This document shows positions 34,244 through 42,526 of a stretch of 64,000 nucleotides of DNA, in pieces; the first letter of the stretch is position 1; each line of letters starts with the position of its first letter. Source of the stretch: Hyphomonas sp. Mor2 (GTDB taxonomy: Bacteria > Pseudomonadota > Alphaproteobacteria > Caulobacterales > Hyphomonadaceae). The translations under genes were made by a program, and so were the position numbers. The DNA lies in contig NZ_CP017718.1 in the NCBI RefSeq assembly GCF_001854405.1, positions 1,240,001 through 1,304,000 on the forward strand, read 5' to 3'. Below the pieces are notes generated by a model, which was not told the DNA's origin, made no database searches, and was given only the letters and a program-made list of their open reading frames with translations.

Positions 34244-35019
34244 GGCGCCGCGCCGTAATTGCAGGCACCGCTCTGATCTGCGCCTGCAGCGCACCATCTG
34301 AAGACGTGATTGCAGTCGAATTGGCCCCAGATCAGATCGTCTCTGGTACGGACTTCCTGACCCCTGAAACGCGTGCTCTACAGGCGGATGACTTCGCCAA
34401 TCCAGGTTTTCTCTGGGTCGATCGCGGTGATCAGCTCTTCTCGGAAGCGATCGATACCGGTCCTGCCTGCATCTCTTGTCATGCAGATGGACTGGTCGGC
34501 CTCGCGGCGACTTACCCGGCCTATGATGCGGAGACCAGATCTGTGCTCAACATTGAGGGCCGCATCAATCAGTGCCGCACGAAGCATCAAGGGGCGTCCA
34601 GCCTCGCCTATGAAAGCGACGAGTTGCTGTCTCTGACGGCTTTCGTCTCTCATCAGTCGCGAGGTGTGCCGATTTCAGTAGATCCATCCGGCCCGGCCGC
34701 GTCTGTCTATGAAGACGGCGAGCGTTACTTCCAAACCCGTCGCGGGCAGTTCAATCTGTCTTGTCAGCAATGCCATACGGAAAATTGGGGCAAGCGCCTG
34801 CGCGGCGATACGCTCAGCCAGGGACATGGCAATGGCTTTCCGGCCTATCGCCTGGAATGGCAATCCATGGGCTCGCTGCAAAGACGCCTGCGGGATTGCG
34901 ATACCGGCGTTCGCGCAGAACCCCTGCCCTATGGCGACCCGCTCTATATTGCTGTTGAACTCTATCTCGCCGCCCGCTCCAACGGACTGGAGATGGAAAG
35001 CCCTGCCGTCCGCCGATAA
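34240..35019 (+). CDS. soxA: SoxA dihaem cytochrome c
   Basis: A 259-residue exported cytochrome that, with SoxX, couples thiosulfate to SoxY. Two haem sites are present, CISCH (about 78-82) and CQQCH (about 173-177), making this the dihaem form. The active-site cysteine that carries the persulfide is in RRLRDCDTG (about 225), and GRINQCR and GNGFPAYRLEW are also family blocks. The leader LICACS could be a lipobox. It is the last gene of the run; no soxB or soxCD follows, because a bidirectional terminator and a gene of opposite strand come next. Confidence 0.93.
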   Translation: MRRRAVIAGTALICACSAPSEDVIAVELAPDQIVSGTDFLTPETRALQADDFANPGFLWVDRGDQLFSEAIDTGPACISCHADGLVGLAATYPAYDAETRSVLNIEGRINQCRTKHQGASSLAYESDELLSLTAFVSHQSRGVPISVDPSGPAASVYEDGERYFQTRRGQFNLSCQQCHTENWGKRLRGDTLSQGHGNGFPAYRLEWQSMGSLQRRLRDCDTGVRAEPLPYGDPLYIAVELYLAARSNGLEMESPAVRR

Positions 35020-35055
35020 AAAAATGGCGGGCCCGAAAGCCCGCCATTCTTATTG
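35017..35055. terminator. Bidirectional terminator between soxA and a TonB receptor
   Basis: A 10-bp perfect stem (AATGGCGGGC / GCCCGCCATT, 35023-35032 and 35039-35048) with a 6-base loop. It is preceded by an A-tract and followed by CTTATTGATTTT, so it can stop transcription in both directions. Confidence 0.9.
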
Positions 35056-35070
35056 ATTTTCAGGTCGTTC

Positions 35071-38000
35071 TTAGAACGATGCCTTAACGCCAACGGTCCA
35101 CAGACGGCCGAGTGTCTCATAGGCACTTGGGAATGTGTTACCGAAGTTACGGGCAGTCGAACCAGCGCCGTTACCAACAATCGGAGGCTCTTCGTCGAAG
35201 AGGTTCCGGATGTTCGCAGACAGTACAACGTTCTCGTTGATGTCCCAGCTGCCTGACAGGTCGAAGCGATGCTGAGCATCGATGGTTTCGAACGCGTCAA
35301 ACGTACCAGCACGCTGAGAGTCCTGAATGTCGACTTCACCGAAGTACCGCCACAGCAGAGACGCCGTGTACGGGCCTTTGCGCCATGTGGTGCGCTGGTT
35401 GAAGCGAAGCTCAGGGGTTGGCTGACAGTCATTACCGAAACGACCCAGGCAGTCGATCACCGGAGTGGTGCTCGAAGACTGGCTTTCGTTTGCGGTCTGA
35501 AGTGTCGCGAAGAAGCCAACGCTCAGTTCACCGACTTCGCCCAGATCCCAGTCAGTGTCGACGCTGAAGTCAACGCCTTCTGCCAGACGGTAGTCGAGGT
35601 TGGTGGTGAACAGGTTCACACCGGCGCCTGAAGTCGCGAGCGTACCACTGATACGGTTGATCTTGGCACATTCAGTGATGTCGCCACCGATATAGCAGTT
35701 GTCCAGAACTTCTTGCGGGCTGAACTCACCGATCTCGTCAGTGATCTCGATTTCATAGTAATCGAGGGTCACGAGACCAGAGGTCATGTTGCCGAAAGTT
35801 GGTGTCTGCCAAGTCATACCGATGGTGAACGTGTCACCGGTTTCTGGCTCAGGCAGAGCGTTCGGGTCGGTCCCTTCAAACGTGTTGATCTGGCTCGACA
35901 CGATATCTGGAACGATACCGATCAGCGGCGTGATCACACCGGTAGAGTTACACAGTGTTTGCAGCTGAGGGTTCGCAGCCAGTGCCGATGCGATCAGGCT
36001 TGCCTGAACCGTACCGGTGCCGTCCTGGAACGCTGGGTTACCGTTAGAGCATGGGTCGAAGCTTGCGTCTTCGAGGCCAGTCACGACAGGGCTACCCAGT
36101 TCACCAATGTTTGGTGCACGAACAGCGCGCTGTTGCATGACGCGGAACCGAAGTCCGTCAACGACTTCCCAGTTCAAACCGGCTTTCCAGGTTTCGTTGT
36201 TACCGAACGAAGAATAGTCAGCAGCACGGAAACCAAGTTCCAGCTCGAGGTTCTGAGCAAATTCCATGTCGGTTACGAGTGGAACGAAGGCTTCACCGAA
36301 GAACTCGGTCACGTCGAACGAAGAAGAAATCGGCAGAACAGTACCACCGGCACCACCCAGACAGCTGGTTGGCGGCTCTTTCAAACACTCGTCCGGCGTA
36401 GAAGAACCGATCTCTTCACGATACTCTGCACCGATCGACAGCGAAACAGGGTTTGCTGCAGTTGGGAGCTTCAGGCTTTCGACTGGGCCAAACGCAACTG
36501 CACTGAAGATGTTCTGCTCATAGTCAGACTTCAGGATACCGGTCGCACTGTTCGCAGCCGCCATGGCTGGCGTGATTGACCCGAAACCGGTCGAGAACAA
36601 GTCGATCGGTACACACCCTGCGACGGCTGACGTGGCACCAGGTGCAAGACATTGTGTGGCGTCCGTCGTGTTCAGAGCGTCTGCGAAAGCAGATACGTTC
36701 GTGTATCCGGCGCGGACTTCTGTCCGGTCAGCTTCAGCGTGGGAATAGTACACGTCATAGTCCCAATCGCCCCACAGATCGCCGCGGAGACCGGCAACGA
36801 ACTGGAAGTTGTTGGAATCATAATTGGTTGAACGTGTACCAAGCTCGAGCGTACGACGGCGAACCGGCGCAGTGATCGAGTCGTTCAGGTCGAATACACC
36901 GTTGCTGTTCAGATCGTTGACCCCAGCATCCGCAAACGTCACCAGCGGGTTGGCCGCGAGGAACGTGTTGATGTTGTTGACGATCGTGTTCCGAGCATTG
37001 TCGGACAGGAACGGGTTCTGCAGTGGAATTTCGAAGCGGTTGCCGAACACGCCTGAAGGCGCAACCTGCTGGCGAACATTGATCGCAGCGAAGTTTGCAC
37101 GGGCATAGGCTTCGAAGTGGTTGTTGATCTCATATCGACCGGTCGCCATCGTGACAAAACGCTCTTGCGGCGTTTGCAGATAGTTGAACGGGCTGAAGTT
37201 AAAGCGAGAGCAACGTGGGCCAACGGTACCATCGTTCAGGAACTGAATGGTGCCGCTGAGCAGGTCAATCGCGGTTGGCATGGATGTTGTGGAACCAACA
37301 CCGGTAGAGGCGAGAGTCGCGTTTGGCGCGTCACAGTTAGCAGGTGGGCTGGCAGGCGCGCCGCCAGCGTTCGGGCCGTTTGCGGTCGAAACACCAAACT
37401 CCGAATAGTCACGGTCGCCCAGCAGAACGCCTTTACGATCCGTGAAGTCCAGAGCCAGAGTGACGTTACCGCGACCATTGTCCAGGTTCGCACCGAGCAA
37501 TGTCGACAGGCTGTAGACTTCTGAGTCGCCCCAGAGTTCGCCGTCGCCCTGCTCAGAGAAGCGGTAGCGTGATGCAACTTCGACACCTTCGAAATCGTCT
37601 CTCAGAATGAAGTTGACCGCACCGGCCATCGCGTCAGAACCGTAAACGGCAGACGCACCACCGGTGACCACGTCGATCCGATCCAGCATGATCACTGGGA
37701 TCGCGGAAATGTCGACTTCACCGTCGGTGTCGAATGGAACCATACGCTTACCGTCGACCAGGACGAGTGTCCGCTGGTCGCCGAGGCCGCGCAGGTCAAC
37801 AGATGTCGCACCGGCTGTACCGTTATTGACGTTTTCGTTGTCGCCAGGCAGCGCCACAGGCAGGTCACGGAACAGGCGCTCGACTTCGACCGTTTGGGTC
37901 AGTTCGAATTCTTCCTGTCCAAGTGTGGTGATCGGGCTCGAAGACACGATCCCTGGCGCCTGAATGCGCGTACCGGTGATGATCACCGTATCCTGACGCA

Positions 38001-38124
38001 GGTCATCCGCGTCAATCGCGGAAACAGGAGTCGCAGACTCCGTCTCCTGAGCCATGGCAGGCACGGCATAGAGACCGAATGAAGCACCGGCGATAATCGA
38101 CGACGCAAACAAGCGGCTTTTCAT
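35071..38124 (-). CDS. TonB-dependent receptor, large type (receptor 1)
   Basis: A 1017-residue outer-membrane receptor. The signal peptide ends near PAMAQE (about residue 25). The TonB box is DTVIITGTR (about 43-51). A plug domain follows (SSSPITTLGQEEFE, then VVTGGASAVYGSDAMAGAVNFI), and the 22-strand barrel ends with GVKASF, with a terminal Phe. It resembles the proteobacterial receptors that end with NLFDEEPPIV plus a short strand; the substrate is unknown (sugar, peptide or other). ATG 38124 has a GAGAGGG ribosome site; longer frames lack a leader. Codon use looks optimised for high expression. The upstream region has nested inverted repeats. Confidence 0.92.
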   Translation of the reverse strand: MKSRLFASSIIAGASFGLYAVPAMAQETESATPVSAIDADDLRQDTVIITGTRIQAPGIVSSSPITTLGQEEFELTQTVEVERLFRDLPVALPGDNENVNNGTAGATSVDLRGLGDQRTLVLVDGKRMVPFDTDGEVDISAIPVIMLDRIDVVTGGASAVYGSDAMAGAVNFILRDDFEGVEVASRYRFSEQGDGELWGDSEVYSLSTLLGANLDNGRGNVTLALDFTDRKGVLLGDRDYSEFGVSTANGPNAGGAPASPPANCDAPNATLASTGVGSTTSMPTAIDLLSGTIQFLNDGTVGPRCSRFNFSPFNYLQTPQERFVTMATGRYEINNHFEAYARANFAAINVRQQVAPSGVFGNRFEIPLQNPFLSDNARNTIVNNINTFLAANPLVTFADAGVNDLNSNGVFDLNDSITAPVRRRTLELGTRSTNYDSNNFQFVAGLRGDLWGDWDYDVYYSHAEADRTEVRAGYTNVSAFADALNTTDATQCLAPGATSAVAGCVPIDLFSTGFGSITPAMAAANSATGILKSDYEQNIFSAVAFGPVESLKLPTAANPVSLSIGAEYREEIGSSTPDECLKEPPTSCLGGAGGTVLPISSSFDVTEFFGEAFVPLVTDMEFAQNLELELGFRAADYSSFGNNETWKAGLNWEVVDGLRFRVMQQRAVRAPNIGELGSPVVTGLEDASFDPCSNGNPAFQDGTGTVQASLIASALAANPQLQTLCNSTGVITPLIGIVPDIVSSQINTFEGTDPNALPEPETGDTFTIGMTWQTPTFGNMTSGLVTLDYYEIEITDEIGEFSPQEVLDNCYIGGDITECAKINRISGTLATSGAGVNLFTTNLDYRLAEGVDFSVDTDWDLGEVGELSVGFFATLQTANESQSSSTTPVIDCLGRFGNDCQPTPELRFNQRTTWRKGPYTASLLWRYFGEVDIQDSQRAGTFDAFETIDAQHRFDLSGSWDINENVVLSANIRNLFDEEPPIVGNGAGSTARNFGNTFPSAYETLGRLWTVGVKASF

Positions 38125-38586
38125 TGAATTCCCTCTCACAGTGGAACCTCCGAATGATTGTGATAATTTGCTCAAATACTCGAGCGGCTCGGATTTACCC
38201 GGTCCGAGATTTGGAGACGCTAGGCGAGTGTTCACATTTTCGTCAACATTCCCGCATGTGAGACACTCGGAAAACGATTATACTGTGACTTATTGGCCTC
38301 ACATTTTCTTGGAAACCAGACATTACGCAAATTCTGACCGCATTCGGTTGGTATCCGGGAATAAAACTCCAAGATTTTCTTGCCTCGAGGGAAATCTGCA
38401 ATTCCCGGCACAACTGACCCACTTTATTAGTGCAACGCTCTGAATGCGTTGCGAGATCTACAGCGCCAATCTGAATGCAACATGCAGATAGCCATTGCTT
38501 TTGCCATCTGTTCAGCCTTCTCATGATCTCATAGGTTCAGGTGTGCTCAATCGATGCGAACGAAATAGCCGTGAAAGTATAGTGTC
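38125..38586. promoter_or_regulatory. Regulatory region of receptor 1 with nested inverted repeats
   Basis: This 462-base gap separates receptor 1 from a small exported protein gene. On the minus strand a perfect TATAAT lies at 38282-38277. A TGTGA-N10-TCACA repeat (38284-38303) lies over its -35 side. A larger repeat with 12-base arms (CGAGTGTTCACA at 38225-38236, TGTGA-G-ACACTCG at 38257-38269, one extra base) lies just downstream, and a hairpin CTCGGA-N9-TCCGAG (38188-38208) follows in the leader. A separate repeat GCAACGC/GCGTTGC is at 38432-38452. I found no gene here; a short open frame near 38141-38443 has no support. Confidence 0.45.
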
Positions 38587-39114
38587 ATGAAAGTCTTGTA
38601 TGTGTCCCTGGTCGTGTTTGGTCTGACAGCCCCGGTTGCCGCGGCCCAGGAAGAGCCGCCGATTTCGACTCAAGCAATCTATGCGTGTGCCGAGATCGCT
38701 GACGATGCCCAACGCCTGGCTTGTTATGACGAGACTGTCGGCCGGTTCGAAGCGGCTGAGGCGGCCGGCGAAGTGACCACGATCAGCAAGTCTGAAGTCG
38801 AGGAGATCAAGAAGGACTCATTCGGCTTCGCCCTGCCCTCCATTCCGCGCATCGTGATGCCGAAATTTGGGGATGGCGACGAGAATCAGATCGAAACGGT
38901 CACGATCGCCGTCTCGGATGTCGAGCGTCTGCGCTATGACAATCTCCGTGTGACCCTCGATAACGGCCAGATCTGGGAACAGACAGACGGCAAACGCGTC
39001 CAGTTCTCGAAACGGGTCGGCGTCAAGGAGGCGGAAATCACCCGCGCCGCCTTTGGCAGCTACAAGATGAAACTCGACAACGGCGTCAGCTTCCGCGTGA
39101 AACGGCTACGCTAG
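38587..39114 (+). CDS. Hypothetical exported protein
   Basis: A 175-residue protein with a signal peptide (cleavage at about 20, AAAQ). An N-terminal cysteine pair stands in YACAEIADDAQRLACYDETVGRF (given in parts: ACAEIADD and RLACYDETV), a motif seen in several exported proteobacterial proteins. It is followed by a charged helix (about 55-75) and a beta-rich C-terminal domain (NLRVTLDNGQIWEQ and YKMKLDNGVSFRVKR). I do not recognise a named family or function. It lies between the two large TonB receptors but on the opposite strand, with a bidirectional terminator after it. Confidence 0.75.
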   Translation: MKVLYVSLVVFGLTAPVAAAQEEPPISTQAIYACAEIADDAQRLACYDETVGRFEAAEAAGEVTTISKSEVEEIKKDSFGFALPSIPRIVMPKFGDGDENQIETVTIAVSDVERLRYDNLRVTLDNGQIWEQTDGKRVQFSKRVGVKEAEITRAAFGSYKMKLDNGVSFRVKRLR

Positions 39115-39124
39115 GCACGTGAAA

Positions 39125-39155
39125 AAAACGGCGACCCAAATGGGGTCGCCGTTTT
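39125..39155. terminator. Bidirectional terminator between the small exported protein and receptor 2
   Basis: A 13-bp perfect stem (AAAACGGCGACCC / GGGTCGCCGTTTT) with a 5-base loop is flanked by A's on the left and T's on the right, so it fits termination from both strands. Confidence 0.92.
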
Positions 39156-39177
39156 CGTTCAGTACTTAAGTTCAGTA

Positions 39178-42100
39178 CTAGAAGCTCAACTTCGCACCAA
39201 CAAAGACAAAGCGGCCCGCCGCTTCATAGACCCCAGCGACCGTATTTCCTTCAATGTTCGCCGTCGGACTAGGACCGAATTGAGGGACAATTGGTGGATC
39301 ATTGTCCAGCACATTGTTGACGCCCGCCCGGAGCTCCACGAATTCATTGACGTCCCAGAAAGCGGCCACGTCAAAATAGTGCTCTCCATCCAGCTTGGAC
39401 GATACCGTATCGATTCCAGCTTCCGCGAACGTTGTGGTTTCGCCGGTCACCGGGTCGATCGCGCTCAGACGCTCAACCGACGAAAGAAAGCGCCACAACA
39501 GATTCGCGCGAACATCCCAGGGCGATTGGTATGCGACCGATACATTGTGAGCGTACTCATATGTCGGGTTCTCGCAGCTCTGATCATAATAACCAACGCA
39601 ATCATATGGCTCGATGCCATCGCGCTCGCTGGTTTCGTTCTCCAGCTGATAGTTTGCGTTATAGTTCAGAGCGACCTGCCCCCACCGATCCAGGTCATGG
39701 CTGTAACCGACGGCGAGATCGATCCCTGAGACATTCAAGAAACCCGTATTAATCGTGCTCGTGTCAATCGCCGCCTGGGCGCGAGGGACTTGGGTGAGCG
39801 ATCCGTCGGTGCCACGATTGATCAGGCTACAGAATTCTTCTTCACCCGTTTCCAAGCAGTTGCTCAGCGTGAACGAGGCTGGCGTAGATCCAATACGGTC
39901 GTTCAACTCGATTTGGTAGTAATCTAGGGAAATCAGGAGATCAGGTATCTGCGCGGGTTGGTAGACAAATCCAAGCGTAATGGTGTCCGCTTCTTCCGGA
40001 GACAAATCTGGGCTCCCGCTGGTTATGATGTTCAACTGACCAGAGTCGGGTGGGATCGCACCGTATTGAGCCTCGCTTACACCCGATCTTGCGCACTGCT
40101 CGAACGTCGCCGTGGGCGCGTCATCAGTCCCCGCGAAACCGGAACAAGGATCGGACAGGCTGCTCAGATTTGTGTTCTGCGGGTTGAACAATTCGAACAC
40201 GTTTGGGGCACGCGTTGCGCGCTGATATTGAGCGCGGAAACGGATCTGGTCGTTCGGTGCCCAGGTCGCACCGACAGAATAGGTATCGACCGAGAAATCA
40301 CCGCCTTCGACTGCGTTCAGAATGTCCACAGACTCGTAACTGGAATTGCGGATAGCCGCGGACAAACCAACTTCCTCCGCGAAATTCATGCCCTGAATGA
40401 GGGGCAATTGGACCTCCGCAAAGTACTCGATCAGGTCCGTCTCACCATTGGTTGGCAGAACGGCGCCGCCAGAGCCGACAAGACCGCCGCTTTGATTGGT
40501 GCCATCAGCCTGTGCTGAGATACCGTCACGACGATACTCGACACCCACCAGGACGTTCGGACCATCTTCCGCCCATGGCGTGGAGATGCCGTAATTGCTG
40601 AGGTCCGTCTGGGTGGTCGCGCCATAAACAAATTGTTCGATCGAGCCAGTTGTCAGAGTTGGCGTGTCGACATAGGCCGCAAGACCCGGATCAACTTCCG
40701 CCCCGACCACGTAGGCCGAAACAAATGGAATACAGTTCGGATCCGTACCATCCAGGAACGACCGACAAACCGGATTTCCGTTGCCATCATCAACGATGTC
40801 CAGAGCGCGGGAAAGATTGACGGATGTCACCTGGTTGGTCTGGATCCGATCAAGCTCTGTTTGGGCGACCTGTCCGAACACGTCCCAGTCAATGTGGTCC
40901 ATGACGGTGCCGCGCAGTCCACCGACAAAACGGAAGTTGGTCAGCGTGCGCGTATCGGTCCGGCCGCCACCTTCGACGAATCGACGTCGAACTTCAGCCT
41001 GAACCAGGCCATCGCCTGCGACGCCACCGGTGCTGGTTTCGATGTCTCGGGTATAGAAGCCTGTATCTGCATCGATCACACCGCAGAAAGCTGCAAGCTG
41101 CTCTGCTGTGAATAACGGATTGTCGCAATTCACTTGATTGATGGAACTACCAAACGCCGCCGAAGGTGCGATCACTTGAGGTGACGTTGACTTGGAAAAG
41201 CCGAACTCCGCATACGCTTCAACGTCCGGCGTGATCTCATAATGGCCCAGGAATCCGGCGTTAAATCGCTCGGTCGCGCGACGAATAGGGTTTTGAGGGT
41301 TAAAGTTGAACGGGTTGTTGAATCCAGACGATAAGGAGTTGTCGCTGTTCAGTGAGTACGCGCCACTCGTAATTGCGGCACCATCGCTATCCGTCAGGAT
41401 TGTGCCATCTGCATTGTAGACGGGAACAGCATCCGCAATAGCTCCGCCTACTGGAATGGCGGGGGATAGCAAGAATGTCGTTGGAAATGGTCCCTGATTT
41501 GATCCCAGACAGGATGGGACGCCACCACTTTCATTTAACGCACAACGCGAAAAGTCTCGTTCACCCTGATCGATGCCCTCATTCTCCGTGTAACGGAAAT
41601 ATACGGTCGCGTTTCCGCGACCATCATCCAGATTGCTCCCCATTACCAAGGACAAGTCGTATGTATCATTTGTGGAATGGTATCCATCCAAGGTGTCTTC
41701 ACCGATGTCGGCGAGGGCAGCCTGAGAAGCGCTGTCCGAATTGTTGAACTGGTTGAAACCATACTGGAGATCCGCTTCAACACCTTCAAAGTCCGATTTC
41801 ATGATAAAGTTGACCACACCGGCGACCGCATCGGACCCGTAAACAGCAGATGCACCGCCAGTCACGATTTCGACGCGCTCGACGAGTGGCGCAGGAACCA
41901 AGTTCACGTCGCTGGCGTATCCGCCTGAAAGGGGGGACCCTGGCGGCAAACGCTTACCATTTGCGAGAACCAATGTCCGCGTGGCCCCCAGGCCACGAAG
42001 ATCAACAGTCGACGTCCCGTTCGCGCCATTCGCGAAGGATGAGTTCTGGCTCAGCGATCCGACATTTGTCTGCGGCAACGCATTGATCAAATCAATCGTA

Positions 42101-42324
42101 TCAACGGTGCCGCGGGCTTCAAACAGCTCAGCATCCACTGTCGTGATCGGACTGGATGAAGAAATGTTAGAGTTCACGATCCGCGACCCTGTCACAATCA
42201 CCGTATCCTGCCGCGCCTCTTCCTCTGCATCCTGTGCCAGCGCGAGCTGACCGACGCCGAGCCCCGTGAGTCCCGCGATTATCGTCGTCTGCAGCGCGCA
42301 GCGACGAAGACTTGTCTTTTGCAT
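39178..42324 (-). CDS. TonB-dependent receptor, large type (receptor 2)
   Basis: A 1048-residue outer-membrane receptor paralogous to receptor 1. The signal peptide ends near LALAQD (about residue 31). The TonB box is DTVIVTGSR (about 40-48), the plug holds SSSPITTVDAELFEARG and VTGGASAVYGSDAVAGVVNFI, and the barrel ends VGAKLSF with a terminal Phe. Both receptors share a late NVLDNDPPIV-type segment. ATG 42324 opens the signal peptide. The substrate is not known. Its codon use looks less biased than that of receptor 1. The leader contains two strong tandem hairpins. Confidence 0.92.
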   Translation of the reverse strand: MQKTSLRRCALQTTIIAGLTGLGVGQLALAQDAEEEARQDTVIVTGSRIVNSNISSSSPITTVDAELFEARGTVDTIDLINALPQTNVGSLSQNSSFANGANGTSTVDLRGLGATRTLVLANGKRLPPGSPLSGGYASDVNLVPAPLVERVEIVTGGASAVYGSDAVAGVVNFIMKSDFEGVEADLQYGFNQFNNSDSASQAALADIGEDTLDGYHSTNDTYDLSLVMGSNLDDGRGNATVYFRYTENEGIDQGERDFSRCALNESGGVPSCLGSNQGPFPTTFLLSPAIPVGGAIADAVPVYNADGTILTDSDGAAITSGAYSLNSDNSLSSGFNNPFNFNPQNPIRRATERFNAGFLGHYEITPDVEAYAEFGFSKSTSPQVIAPSAAFGSSINQVNCDNPLFTAEQLAAFCGVIDADTGFYTRDIETSTGGVAGDGLVQAEVRRRFVEGGGRTDTRTLTNFRFVGGLRGTVMDHIDWDVFGQVAQTELDRIQTNQVTSVNLSRALDIVDDGNGNPVCRSFLDGTDPNCIPFVSAYVVGAEVDPGLAAYVDTPTLTTGSIEQFVYGATTQTDLSNYGISTPWAEDGPNVLVGVEYRRDGISAQADGTNQSGGLVGSGGAVLPTNGETDLIEYFAEVQLPLIQGMNFAEEVGLSAAIRNSSYESVDILNAVEGGDFSVDTYSVGATWAPNDQIRFRAQYQRATRAPNVFELFNPQNTNLSSLSDPCSGFAGTDDAPTATFEQCARSGVSEAQYGAIPPDSGQLNIITSGSPDLSPEEADTITLGFVYQPAQIPDLLISLDYYQIELNDRIGSTPASFTLSNCLETGEEEFCSLINRGTDGSLTQVPRAQAAIDTSTINTGFLNVSGIDLAVGYSHDLDRWGQVALNYNANYQLENETSERDGIEPYDCVGYYDQSCENPTYEYAHNVSVAYQSPWDVRANLLWRFLSSVERLSAIDPVTGETTTFAEAGIDTVSSKLDGEHYFDVAAFWDVNEFVELRAGVNNVLDNDPPIVPQFGPSPTANIEGNTVAGVYEAAGRFVFVGAKLSF

Positions 42325-42345
42325 GTTCTCTCTCTCAATTTTTTC

Positions 42346-42400
42346 AAGACCGACCCACACGGTCTTTTGCGGCGCCGCGGGCTCTCACCCCCGTGGCGCC
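42346..42400 (-). promoter_or_regulatory. Tandem hairpins in the leader of receptor 2
   Basis: Two stems stand 21-76 bases upstream of the start codon. The first is AAGACCG-ACCCACA-CGGTCTT (42346-42366). The second has 11-base arms with one mismatch (GGCGCCGCGGG at 42371-42381, CCCGTGGCGCC at 42390-42400). Neither is followed by a T-tract in the minus direction, so they are not terminators. They could control translation or mRNA stability. Confidence 0.45.
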
Positions 42401-42526
42401 TGGAGAGAAAATTTTGGATTTCAGGGCAGAAGTCTTTGTCTACGCGTCTCGATATTTGCAATCACAACCAACAGTGCACGTTCTTTTTTTATTGTTGTAA
42501 TTCTGCCATAAATCAAACTCTCGCCT

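Noticed and set aside
35713-36579. Plus-strand open frame of 288 codons
   Set aside because: Antisense to TonB receptor 1 with no protein features.
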